Part shown: piece by piece, positions 14,497 to 21,634 of the stretch
Position numbering within the stretch: the first letter of the stretch is position 1
How the letters are laid out: each line of letters begins with the position of its first letter
Assembly (NCBI GenBank): GCA_045532655.1
Contig: JAZSGI010000131.1
Location: forward strand, 1-21,634
Reading direction: 5' to 3'
DNA: 21,634 nt
Origin: JAVBQJ01 sp045532655
GTDB lineage: Bacteria > Verrucomicrobiota > Lentisphaeria > Victivallales > Victivallaceae
The notes under the pieces: model-generated
The model's input: only the letters and a program-made list of their open reading frames with translations
Told to the model about the DNA's origin: nothing
The model's database searches: none
Translations under genes and position numbers: made by a program

Positions 14497-15378
14497 ATGA
14501 CAAGGGAAAATATGATGAAAGAATACAAACTGGAAGATATATGTACCACATCGCTGCCCCTGATGGTGCAGTTGATGGATTATCCATATTATCAATGCTG
14601 CCACAAACACAATGTGATTGAACTGGTGTATATCCAGCGGGGAGCAGGATGGTGCGCTGTAAATGGTACTATTCATCCCATGTTCACCGGGGATCTTTAT
14701 ATGATACCCATCGGGGCGACCCATGAATATTACAGTTATCCGGGTTCGGGGTTCAGGTACGTCAACTGTCTTTTCGATCTTGCCATTTTTAATGAAAACG
14801 AGAAAGAACTGGCAGAATTTTTCAACGGCACAGCAGAACATATACCCGATAAATTCACTTTCGGCACCTCTATGCAGAAGCAGTTGATGGCACTTTTTGT
14901 GGAATTGCATACTGAATTGATGAATGTTTCCCGCTTCCACCTTATCCGCAGCCGTGCCCTCTTTATTGAACTTGCAGTACAGATAATCCGTAATTCACGG
15001 CGGGCGCCGGGAGTTGAAGTTACCTGTGCCAAAGAACAGATGGGCAGAGTTCTCGGCTATATAAGCGCTCATCCGGGAGAGAAACTGACCCTTGCAAAAC
15101 TTGCTTCACTTTCCGGTTATTCCCCTGAGTATTTCGGTAAACTTTTCCGCCGGGAAATGGGAACAGGAGTTGCAGAATACATCTGTTCCCGCCGTGTTGA
15201 ACTTGCCTGCCACGAATTGGTGCACACTGCAAGACCTGTGGAGGAAATTGCCTACAGGACTGGTTTTTTTGATGCTTCTTATTTTATCAAAAACTTCAGG
15301 AAATATTGCGGCATGACTCCCCTGCAGTTCCGCAAAAAACATAAACGCAGTGACAATAATCTGCTCCCGCAGCAGTGA
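14497..15378 (+). CDS. AraC-family transcriptional regulator with cupin sensor domain
   Basis: This regulator has up to 293 residues. The N-terminal cupin-like arm (about 30-100) has H36-K-H38 and E42 and a P-G-D-like FTGDLYMIPIGATH segment at 63-76, as in sugar-sensing AraC proteins. The C-terminal DNA-binding domain (about 185-280) has helix-turn-helix 1 at LTLAKLASLSGYSPEYFGKLF (198-218, family-typical) and helix-turn-helix 2 at VEEIAYRTGFFDASYFIKNF (248-267), ending in MTPLQFRKKH. The start is uncertain: ATG at 14497 has only AGGT, while AAGGGA at 14502-14507 sits better for ATG at 14512 or 14515, giving 288 or 287 residues. It is divergent from the GH127-like gene, its likely target. Its stop is 1 base from the convergent prmC stop, leaving no room for a separate terminator. 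Confidence 0.9.
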   Translation: MTRENMMKEYKLEDICTTSLPLMVQLMDYPYYQCCHKHNVIELVYIQRGAGWCAVNGTIHPMFTGDLYMIPIGATHEYYSYPGSGFRYVNCLFDLAIFNENEKELAEFFNGTAEHIPDKFTFGTSMQKQLMALFVELHTELMNVSRFHLIRSRALFIELAVQIIRNSRRAPGVEVTCAKEQMGRVLGYISAHPGEKLTLAKLASLSGYSPEYFGKLFRREMGTGVAEYICSRRVELACHELVHTARPVEEIAYRTGFFDASYFIKNFRKYCGMTPLQFRKKHKRSDNNLLPQQ

Positions 15379-15379
15379 T

Positions 15380-16237
15380 TCACCCTCTTCCGGAGCCCGG
15401 GGTACGGCCCACAGTAAATCTGTCACGGCCTGTCAGATCCTGCAGGACAGCAACTTCGCAGTAACCGTTTTTACGCATCGCCTCTGCGATTTTTTTCCCC
15501 TGGGTACAGCCCATTTCCAGCAGCAGCCATCCGGAAGGCACAAGTACATCTTTCGCCTCCTTTATGAGCCGTAAAATCAACGCCAGACCGTCATCAGCGG
15601 CTACCAGTGCCATTACAGGTTCATGTTCCCGGACTTCCGGAGCGCACAATGCGTATTCATCTTCACTTACATAAGGCAGATTGGCGGCAATAACATCAAA
15701 AAATCTGCCGGCAAGGGGAGCAGTCAGATCACCGCAGAGAAATTCAACAGGTTTTGTCAACGCAAGCTGTCCACAGTTCCTGCGGGCAATTTCCAGAGCC
15801 TCCGGACTGGCATCCACTGCCGTTACTGCAGCATCCGGCCTTTCAGAAGCCACAGCCAGAGCTATGGCCCCGGAACCTGTTCCTATGTCGGCAAAATTCC
15901 CCTTCTGCGGCAGATGTTTGAAAATCTCATCCACCAGCAATTCTGTTTCCGGGCGGGGAATAAGTACGGAAGGCGTTACGGCAAGATCCAGATCACGGAA
16001 GGGGGCCGTTCCGGTAATATACTGCAGCGGTTCGTGTGCCGCTCTGCGCTTTGCCGCCTGCCGCACAGCTTCTGTCACGGCGGCATCCACGGGGGTATCC
16101 CTGCGGAAATACAGTTCACTGCGGCTTAAACTGCCTATTTCCGCCAGCAGTATTTCTGCCTCAAACTGCCAGTTTTCAATACCGTTCTTCTGCAATGCCG
16201 CAGCGGTCTCCTGCAGCAGGCTGTACCAGGTGCTCAT
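15380..16237 (-). CDS. prmC: Peptide chain release factor glutamine methyltransferase
   Basis: PrmC methylates the glutamine of the GGQ motif of release factors RF1/RF2 using S-adenosylmethionine. The 285-residue length is usual. Seen are the N-terminal helical domain (1-75), VLIPRPETELLVD at 91-103, the SAM motif DIGTGSGAIALA at 117-128, D142 after the second strand, and EHEPVMAL at 204-211. The catalytic tetrad reads N186-L-P-Y189 rather than the usual NPPY; everything else fits PrmC and not RsmA. The start at 16237 was chosen over an in-frame extension to 16273 because its ATG overlaps the rsmA stop (ATGA), the usual coupling arrangement. It is last in the six-gene housekeeping operon. Confidence 0.9.
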   Translation of the reverse strand: MSTWYSLLQETAAALQKNGIENWQFEAEILLAEIGSLSRSELYFRRDTPVDAAVTEAVRQAAKRRAAHEPLQYITGTAPFRDLDLAVTPSVLIPRPETELLVDEIFKHLPQKGNFADIGTGSGAIALAVASERPDAAVTAVDASPEALEIARRNCGQLALTKPVEFLCGDLTAPLAGRFFDVIAANLPYVSEDEYALCAPEVREHEPVMALVAADDGLALILRLIKEAKDVLVPSGWLLLEMGCTQGKKIAEAMRKNGYCEVAVLQDLTGRDRFTVGRTPGSGRG

Positions 16238-17073
16238 GGGCGGTTGTCCCATGCGGCGGCAAGAGAGAGCCATTCTTCAACAGTCAACCGTTCCGGGCGT
16301 TCACTTTCCGGGTGTCCCAAGGCGACAAGTGCTTCACGGACATTGTCCCTGCCGCCGAAAAGGTTGCTTAACGTATTGGGCATTTGCTTGCGCCGCTGGG
16401 CAAAGGCGGCTTTCGCCAGTGTACCTGCTTTTTTACGCAGATCGGCATCAGGCAATTCACTGCGGAGAGTGAAGGACACAATAGCCGAATCCACATCCGG
16501 GGGCGGCAGAAAGACTTCCGGCGGTACGATCCGTTCCAGTTTGACTTCATAAAGCAGCTGCGTCCGCACTGTAAGTGTACCGTAGTTTTTGGTGCCGACA
16601 CCGGAAGCCAGCCGTTGTGCCATTTCTTTCTGCAGCATAAGTACCATTCCGGCGGGCGGGTTCGGCAGGTCGAGCCAGTTGCCCACCAGCACCGAACTTG
16701 CGGCATAAGGCAGATTGGCAACTATGCGGTACGTGGAATCACCTGTGAGTTCATGCCAGTTCACCCGGCATGCATCCCCCTCGATCAACTGCAATCCTGC
16801 GGCTGTGCCGCCTGCAGCTATCTCCTGTTTCCAGTATTTGCAGAAACGTGAATCAAATTCGATACTGGTAAGATCCGCACCTGCTTTCAGCAGCCGCCAT
16901 GTCAAAGCCCCCAGCCCCGGGCCGACTTCAAAGATCTTCTCCCCCTGCCTGATATCGGCTTTGCGGATGATATAATCCAGCAGATTGTTGTCCAGCAGGA
17001 AGTTCTGTCCCAGCCCCCGTCCGGGGCGGACACCGAGGTCTTCCAGTGTTTTTACCAGTTCTTCTCTGTTCAT
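16234..17073 (-). CDS. rsmA: 16S rRNA (A1518/A1519) dimethyltransferase
   Basis: RsmA (KsgA) dimethylates two adjacent adenines near the 3' end of 16S rRNA late in 30S assembly. The 279 residues carry GQNFLLD at 22-28, the SAM motif EVGPGLGALT at 49-58, E72 binding the ribose, D100, the catalytic NLPY at 120-123, FLPPPDVDSAIV in the target-recognition region, and AFAQRRKQMPNTL near 228-240. The start ATG overlaps the ybeY stop codon (ATGA) and has GGAG seven to eight bases upstream. It overlaps prmC in the same way at its 3' end, so ybeY, rsmA and prmC are translationally coupled. Confidence 0.95.
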   Translation of the reverse strand: MNREELVKTLEDLGVRPGRGLGQNFLLDNNLLDYIIRKADIRQGEKIFEVGPGLGALTWRLLKAGADLTSIEFDSRFCKYWKQEIAAGGTAAGLQLIEGDACRVNWHELTGDSTYRIVANLPYAASSVLVGNWLDLPNPPAGMVLMLQKEMAQRLASGVGTKNYGTLTVRTQLLYEVKLERIVPPEVFLPPPDVDSAIVSFTLRSELPDADLRKKAGTLAKAAFAQRRKQMPNTLSNLFGGRDNVREALVALGHPESERPERLTVEEWLSLAAAWDNRP

Positions 17074-17570
17074 TGTTTATCTCCGCATACAGCAGGAGGG
17101 AATACCCTGTTGAGATCAAATTCCTGCTTCAAAATATCCATAACACGTTTTTCCCCTGCCCGCATCAGAGGTATTTTGTCATCCGTCAGGTCATCGTACC
17201 CGGCAGAGTGCAGCAGCCCGTGAACCACATAAAGAGCCATTTCGCTGGAATAATCGGAATCCGCTCTTGAATCCCCCTCACGTTTTGCCACATCGGCGCA
17301 GATTATAAGTTCAATGCCGATCTCGTTTTCAAAAAAACCGTCGGCTTCTTCCAGATAGGAGAAAGTTATAACATCAGTCGTACCTTCATGTCCCAGAAGT
17401 TCCCGGTTGGCTTTCGCCATACTGCGATCGCCGGTGAAAAGTATGGAAAGTTCCCAGTTTTTCTGCCAGTCAAGTCCTGCAAGTTCAGCTGCTCTGCGGC
17501 ACATTCTGATCAGCTGTTTCCTCTCCGGATGCGGCAGCCTCGGATTTCTCCACGTGTACGTCACTTTCAT
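17070..17570 (-). CDS. ybeY: Endoribonuclease YbeY, rRNA maturation factor
   Basis: YbeY is a metal-dependent RNase involved in 16S rRNA 3'-end maturation and ribosome quality control. The 166 residues include NRELLGHEGTTDVITFSY at 55-72 and the metal site H117-G-L-L-H121-S-A-G-Y-D-D127. The third ligand is Asp instead of His (H-x3-H-x5-D). The start at 17570 lies 86 bases inside the upstream HD-domain gene; the next in-frame ATG (17504) would remove the first strand and helix, so the overlap appears real. The site before the start is only an AGAAGAAG purine run, so initiation may depend on ribosomes translating the HD gene. Confidence 0.92.
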   Translation of the reverse strand: MKVTYTWRNPRLPHPERKQLIRMCRRAAELAGLDWQKNWELSILFTGDRSMAKANRELLGHEGTTDVITFSYLEEADGFFENEIGIELIICADVAKREGDSRADSDYSSEMALYVVHGLLHSAGYDDLTDDKIPLMRAGEKRVMDILKQEFDLNRVFPPAVCGDKQ

Positions 17571-19824
17571 TTTCTTCTTCTTCTTTCCTGTAGGCGATTC
17601 TGCTATGGTACATGGTAATAAGTGTTCTTACAAAACTTTCTTTGGCGGCAGCAAGTTTGGCGACAGTCAGTTCCGCATTGTCCAGCTGACCGTTTTTAAG
17701 CCTTGTCTGGAATATTTCGTTTACAGCGGCTTCGATCTTGGAAGATGTGGGTTTCTGCAGTGATTTGCAATACGCCTCGCTGGCATCTGCCAGACTTACC
17801 AGAACGATCTCCGGATCCCTCGGCAGGGGACCGGGATAACGGTAATCTTTTTCAAAGGGTATGTTCCCGTTTTCATCATTTTCACGGGCAAGCCGGTAAA
17901 AGTGCAGCAGATCCGTGCCGTGGTGCTGGGATATGGCATCACGGACAATACGGCATAATTTGAATTTTATGGCAAGATCAAGCCCGTCTTTTACATGGTT
18001 CAGGATTATCATACTGCTCATACGCGGCGAAAGGGATGTATGCATGTTGGCTGTTTCGATGTTGTTTTCCGTGAAATATTCCGGATTCATGATTTTGCCG
18101 ATGTCGTGGTAGAGGGCTGCGGCACGGGCCTTGAGCGGATTGGCGCCGATGGCTTCTGCGGCGGCTTCCGCCAATATCGCCACATTCTGGCTGTGCATGG
18201 ATGTTCCCGGTGCAAGCATCTGCAGCTGGCGCAGTAACGGATTATTCAAGTCGCAAAGCACCAATAGCGACATATTTGTGGAAACATTGAAAACCAGTTC
18301 AAGTATAAAAACCAGCGGCAGCACAAGCATTGCCGCACTGACCGAACTGACAGTGGCGATTATCAGCATATTTTTCAAATTTTCCCAATCGTTCCATGGC
18401 ATGAGAAGCATTTTTATAATATCACCGTCAAGTATCCAGCAGGCTGCAAACATTCCTGTACAGCGCAGGAAAAGACTGCGGTAATTGGTTGAACTCCGCA
18501 CCGCCAGACTTGCCAGAGTACACGTTACCAGTGCCAGCAGAGCCTGCCGCAATTCCATATCCATCATTTGCGAAGTAACGACTGCCACCAGGAACCCCCC
18601 GCACATGGCAAGGCGCAGCCCCATGGTCACTCCCAGCAGCATGGCGGCAAGCGGTACAGGAACGATGCTGAAAAAATAATCAACCGGCATCCCCACTTTG
18701 GCTGAAACATCCCGTGATACCGCCAGATAAGCAAGATTGATCGCCAGAGTTACAGTAAGTATCGTAACCAGCAGCAGCATGCTTTTGTTGCTGTAAAGTA
18801 CTTGCGGATAAAGGTGATAGAGGAACAAAGCAACAAATGATACCAGCAGTATGGCAAAAAGTGCTGTTCTGGCAAATTCGCCGGTTCTGTCGTGGTTTAC
18901 AGAATTATAATTACTTGCATACTGCTTGTATATTTCGATCATATTGGGTTTGAGTTCTTCACCGGCAAAAACAATAACTTCGCCGCGTTTGACTGTACAG
19001 TATGGCGGCACAACTGCGTCGCGAATCTTTTCCTGTTCGATCTGTGTCCTGTCGCTGTCAAGGAAAAAGTTGCCTTTGCCGATGAGTTTCTGAAACTCTT
19101 CCTGCAGGATAATGATCTCATTCTCCTGCAGATCACTGTTCCCGGCAAAGGCTGCAGCATCCTCTGCAAGCAATCTGGCTGCCGAAGCCGGACGGATGAA
19201 ATTGCCCGCCAGGCGCTTGTTGACACCGCTGCCGGAGTAAAGATAAAAATCTGTTTCCGCCGAATACTGACTCAAAACGTCCTCGGAAACGATCCCGGTT
19301 TTCAACAGTGCATCAAGTTTGACCAGCAGTCTGTTACGCAGATTCGGAGTTGCCAGAAGAACTTTTGCGATCTGCGGAACATGCAGAACACCTTCTGCAT
19401 CATTTTCATGAACTTCCTCCTCCGGTGCTGCGGCATATTTCTTAAAATCCTCCACAATCTTTGTCTGTACCTCCATATCCGGGTACAGATAAACCGGGGC
19501 ATCCGCTATACTTGCGGCAATATCTTCCTGCCACTTCTCCATGTCAACATATTTGAAGTCACCGGGCAGTTCATTGATGACCGTCTGCGGGGCAACAGTA
19601 TATTTTGACCAGTCATCTTCGATCTTTGCGCCGGAGGCAAGATTCATCATTATGAAAATAGCAGCGGCGAGAAATACCAGCAGAAATATTGTGATGACTC
19701 TGGAGGAATCGGCTTTTGCAAGCAGATAACTGTCTGTACGGCGTTTGCGGGAACCCAGAAGCCCTTTCTGTTCCATCTCCAGAGTGGAACGCCAACGCTC
19801 AATCATGGCGATCAGTTTTTGCAT
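17485..19824 (-). CDS. pgpH: 7TM-HD membrane phosphodiesterase, PgpH-type (cyclic-di-AMP)
   Basis: This 779-residue membrane protein has one N-terminal transmembrane helix (about 42-62) and an extracytoplasmic 7TMR-HDED domain (about 65-310). About seven transmembrane segments follow between 318 and 515, then a cytoplasmic HD domain. Metal-binding residues typical of the family are visible: H544 in GTSMHSQNV, H573-D574 in LYHDIGK, H610 in LNHVKDG and H634-H635 in QHHGT. PgpH of Listeria hydrolyses cyclic-di-AMP; whether this organism makes that nucleotide cannot be judged here. The last 35 or so residues are acidic and likely disordered, and most of their codons overlap the start of ybeY. GGAG lies 8 bases before the start. 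The gene follows phoH by 26 bases, and the phoH/HD/ybeY neighbourhood is conserved in many bacteria. Confidence 0.92.
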   Translation of the reverse strand: MQKLIAMIERWRSTLEMEQKGLLGSRKRRTDSYLLAKADSSRVITIFLLVFLAAAIFIMMNLASGAKIEDDWSKYTVAPQTVINELPGDFKYVDMEKWQEDIAASIADAPVYLYPDMEVQTKIVEDFKKYAAAPEEEVHENDAEGVLHVPQIAKVLLATPNLRNRLLVKLDALLKTGIVSEDVLSQYSAETDFYLYSGSGVNKRLAGNFIRPASAARLLAEDAAAFAGNSDLQENEIIILQEEFQKLIGKGNFFLDSDRTQIEQEKIRDAVVPPYCTVKRGEVIVFAGEELKPNMIEIYKQYASNYNSVNHDRTGEFARTALFAILLVSFVALFLYHLYPQVLYSNKSMLLLVTILTVTLAINLAYLAVSRDVSAKVGMPVDYFFSIVPVPLAAMLLGVTMGLRLAMCGGFLVAVVTSQMMDMELRQALLALVTCTLASLAVRSSTNYRSLFLRCTGMFAACWILDGDIIKMLLMPWNDWENLKNMLIIATVSSVSAAMLVLPLVFILELVFNVSTNMSLLVLCDLNNPLLRQLQMLAPGTSMHSQNVAILAEAAAEAIGANPLKARAAALYHDIGKIMNPEYFTENNIETANMHTSLSPRMSSMIILNHVKDGLDLAIKFKLCRIVRDAISQHHGTDLLHFYRLARENDENGNIPFEKDYRYPGPLPRDPEIVLVSLADASEAYCKSLQKPTSSKIEAAVNEIFQTRLKNGQLDNAELTVAKLAAAKESFVRTLITMYHSRIAYRKEEEENESDVHVEKSEAAASGEETADQNVPQSS

Positions 19825-19850
19825 GGATCTTTCTCCGTAATGTTAAAATT

Positions 19851-20807
19851 TCAATCATCAACAGTATAGGCATTGATGATTTTTTCCAGAACAGGATTTC
19901 TGACCACATCTGCTGCCGAAAACCGGCAGATCCCTATTTCCGGAATATTATCAAGAGTACGCAAAGCGTGTTCCAGCCCGCTTTTTTCGCCTTTTGCAAG
20001 GTCGTTCTGTGTAGGGTCACCGGTAACTATGCAGCGGGAATCAAAACCCATGCGGGTAAGCAGCATAAGCATTTGATCTTTCGTGGTGTTCTGCGCTTCG
20101 TCGAGGATAATAAAAGCATTGTTCAGAGTGCGTCCGCGCATGAACGCAAGGGGTGCAAGTTCAATAGTACCCTGTTCGATCAGGTGCCGCCCGTCTTCAA
20201 AACCTATCAACGCATACAGGGCATCATAGAGCGGTCTGAGATATGGTGCGATTTTTTCTTCAAGAGTTCCCGGCAGAAAACCGAGAACTTCTCCGGCTTC
20301 TCTTGCCGGTCTGGTAAGCACGATGCGCGAAACATTGCCTTTCATGAATTCAGCAACAGCCATGGCCATGGCGAGAAAAGTCTTTCCTGTTCCGGCAGGG
20401 CCGACACCGAAAACAACCGGTTTTGTCTGAATTGCACGGAGATATTGCAGCTGGTGCTTGTTCCGTGGAATGATTTCTGCGGATTTGTTGGAAATTCTGA
20501 TCCTTGCCGCCAACAGTCCTGCCATACAGGCGGCTTCATCAAGGTGCCACGCCTTTATAAACTGATTGAAATCTGCCTGATCAAGTTTTTTTCCGCCTTT
20601 TGCGGCAACAAAAACAGCTAATTTAGTTAGAAAAGTTTCAGCTTTGCGGCAGGCATCTTTGCTGCCGGAAATAAAAGCCTGACAATCTCTGATTGTGATA
20701 GAGACGCCAAGCTCATTTTCCGCCAAAGGCAGATTACGTTCAATGGAGCCGGCAAACGCCAGATACGGCGAAGCGGCTCCGTCAAATAAAAATGTTGCTT
20801 CGGCCAT
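19851..20807 (-). CDS. phoH: PhoH-family ATPase
   Basis: This is a predicted cytosolic ATPase/helicase-like protein associated with RNA metabolism and often next to ybeY. Its 318 residues have an N-terminal KH-like region (about 20-100), Walker A GPAGTGKT at 136-143, TRPAREAGEVLGFLPG at 165-180, Walker B FIILDEAQNT at 232-241 and VTGDPTQNDL at 261-270, all standard for PhoH. The start at 20807 was chosen because the frame upstream of it runs through the LysM gene with low-complexity residues; family members begin near here. The ribosome-binding site is weak, and the start is 10 bases after the LysM lipoprotein stop, so coupling is likely. Confidence 0.94.
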   Translation of the reverse strand: MAEATFLFDGAASPYLAFAGSIERNLPLAENELGVSITIRDCQAFISGSKDACRKAETFLTKLAVFVAAKGGKKLDQADFNQFIKAWHLDEAACMAGLLAARIRISNKSAEIIPRNKHQLQYLRAIQTKPVVFGVGPAGTGKTFLAMAMAVAEFMKGNVSRIVLTRPAREAGEVLGFLPGTLEEKIAPYLRPLYDALYALIGFEDGRHLIEQGTIELAPLAFMRGRTLNNAFIILDEAQNTTKDQMLMLLTRMGFDSRCIVTGDPTQNDLAKGEKSGLEHALRTLDNIPEIGICRFSAADVVRNPVLEKIINAYTVDD

Positions 20808-20817
20808 AGGCCAACCA

Positions 20818-21354
20818 TCAATTTTTGGCAGGATTGGGGATAACGAGAACCTGACCGATGCGGATCTTGTTGGGCTTGCCGCCGAGAGAGGGGTTGGCAT
20901 CAAGGATCTGCTTCCACTGCGAAGCATTGCCGTAATATTTGAGAGCCAGTCCTGAAAGGGTATCACCCTGCTGGACTTTGTGTTCGACAGTGACGGTTTC
21001 AGGTTCAGCGGGGACGGCTTCTTCGACGGCAGGGGCTTCGATTTCAGCTTCTTCAGCGATGACATCGTCATACTGGAAATCAGGCATCAGTTCATCGGCA
21101 GGGATATCCAGCGGTTCGACAGTATCAGCACTGCCATTGCCTTCAAGCCTGGAGAGTTCTTCGGGAGTGTAAGATTCATCGTATCTGACGCCTACGGGCC
21201 ATCTTTCCGAAGGTTCCCAAGAGGGGTAATCATTCTGAATAAACTCTTTCCACTGCTGTTCTTTTTCGCTCATGGGGTACTGAGAGAGTTCCGGGCGGCA
21301 TCCTGCAGCGGCAAAAATAACAACAAAACCGGCAAAGAGAAAACTTTTTTTCAT
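20818..21354 (-). CDS. LysM-domain lipoprotein
   Basis: This 178-residue predicted lipoprotein has a short hydrophobic signal and the lipobox A-A-G-C19, so it should be anchored in a membrane and face the periplasm. Residues 20-75 contain several Trp and Tyr; 78-122 are rich in Glu, Asp, Ala and Pro and probably disordered. The C-terminus is a single LysM domain (about 124-174: VQQGDTLSGLALKYYG through IRIGQVLVIP), which binds peptidoglycan-type glycans. The start at 21354 is set by AGGAG nine bases upstream and by the signal peptide; a longer in-frame start at 21393 lacks these. It is first in the operon with phoH, pgpH, ybeY, rsmA and prmC. Confidence 0.9.
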   Translation of the reverse strand: MKKSFLFAGFVVIFAAAGCRPELSQYPMSEKEQQWKEFIQNDYPSWEPSERWPVGVRYDESYTPEELSRLEGNGSADTVEPLDIPADELMPDFQYDDVIAEEAEIEAPAVEEAVPAEPETVTVEHKVQQGDTLSGLALKYYGNASQWKQILDANPSLGGKPNKIRIGQVLVIPNPAKN

Positions 21355-21396
21355 AATAGAAAGCTCCTGTTTTAAAATTTCATCAAAAAGCAAACA

Positions 21397-21419
21397 TATA
21401 TTACTACAATGGTAATATA
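21397..21419. promoter_or_regulatory. 23-bp palindrome over the putative -10 of the housekeeping operon
   Basis: TATATTAC and GTAATATA form a perfect 8-bp inverted repeat around a 7-base centre. It lies 43-65 bases before the LysM start codon. Read on the minus strand, the right arm supplies a -10-like TATATT (21419-21414). No good -35 is seen 16-18 bases upstream. It could be an operator or a chance AT-rich dyad. Confidence 0.35.
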
Positions 21420-21485
21420 GCCTCGATATTTAGAAAAAAAAGTGCAAACCTGCAAAAAAAATGAATTTTTTTTATAATTTTTCAT

Positions 21486-21513
21486 TTGACAATCTCCATA
21501 ACCGGTGTATATT
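21486..21513 (+). promoter_or_regulatory. Promoter of tRNA-Ala
   Basis: A consensus -35 TTGACA (21486-21491), a 16-base spacer and TATATT (21508-21513) lie about 20 bases before the tRNA. Transcription would start near 21520. The GGTGTATATTA stretch is shared with the AraC promoter near 11795. Confidence 0.75.
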
Positions 21514-21533
21514 AATGTCACACCGAAAATAAC

Positions 21534-21610
21534 GGGGCATTAGCTCAGTTGGCTAGAGCGTCTGCATGGCATGCAGAAGGTCAAGGGTTCGACTCCCTTA
21601 TGCTCCACCA
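21534..21610 (+). tRNA. tRNA-Ala (anticodon GGC)
   Basis: This is a 77-base tRNA with encoded CCA. The acceptor arms GGGGCAT and ATGCTCC pair fully and include the G3-U70 wobble that is the alanine identity element. The D stem is GCTC/GAGC, the anticodon stem TCTGC/GCAGA with loop ATGGCAT (anticodon GGC at 21568-21570), and the T stem AAGGG/CCCTT with loop TTCGACT. It decodes GCC and GCU. The 24 bases after it show no further feature. Confidence 0.98.
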
Positions 21611-21634
21611 GAACTTTCTAATTGCCAAGGACTT

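Noticed and set aside
15681..16472. 263-codon open frame on the plus strand
   Set aside because: It is antisense to prmC and rsmA, both confirmed by motifs.
20808..21071. In-frame upstream extension of phoH (88 codons)
   Set aside because: It lies wholly over the LysM gene and has no PhoH similarity. The family's usual length fits the start at 20807.

Overview
The window looks like a chromosomal piece of a Lentisphaerota bacterium (Victivallis-type) or a close PVC relative. Two genes encode prepilin-like proteins with the FTLIELL N-terminus and the H-X9-DG motif that are greatly expanded in that group. They sit with DUF4838 proteins, a URO-D family protein and AraC regulators, an assortment familiar from these carbohydrate-degrading bacteria. 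The taxonomic call is inference from gene content; there is no rRNA gene here. All 15 protein genes and the one tRNA appear complete, and no gap between genes exceeds 300 bases.

Left half (143-12701), an accessory sugar or glycoconjugate locus. A URO-D family gene on the plus strand meets, tail to tail with a 23-base overlap, a tightly packed minus-strand operon. Read in transcription order the operon is: prepilin-like protein, two tandem DUF4838 paralogues, an exported metallophosphoesterase with a PQQ-type propeller, and a FAD-dependent oxidoreductase, with gaps of 22, 4, 2 and 5 bases. Upstream lies a second prepilin-like gene with its own promoter and a strong intrinsic terminator. It is divergent from a PocR-AraC regulator. 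Both prepilin promoters carry the same arrangement: two AAAAACCTT-type boxes 21-22 bases apart, the nearer one in place of the -35 element. This is how AraC-family activator sites usually look, so the adjacent regulator is the natural candidate activator.

Middle (12742-15378), a divergent pair: a GH127-like (DUF1680) glycosidase with a recognisable Zn-type Glu/Cys site, and a cupin-AraC regulator that probably controls it.

Right half (15380-21610), housekeeping genes. A minus-strand operon runs LysM lipoprotein, phoH, PgpH-type 7TM-HD phosphodiesterase, ybeY, rsmA, prmC, with ATGA start/stop overlaps at ybeY-rsmA and rsmA-prmC and an unusually long 86-base overlap between the HD gene and ybeY. 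The gene set links RNA and ribosome maturation with cyclic-di-AMP turnover. A divergent tRNA-Ala(GGC) with a good promoter closes the window.

The most interesting material is the AraC-controlled prepilin-like/DUF4838/phosphoesterase/oxidoreductase operon: a possible surface or periplasmic degradation system whose first gene is a pilin-like protein. Its substrate cannot be read from the sequence.
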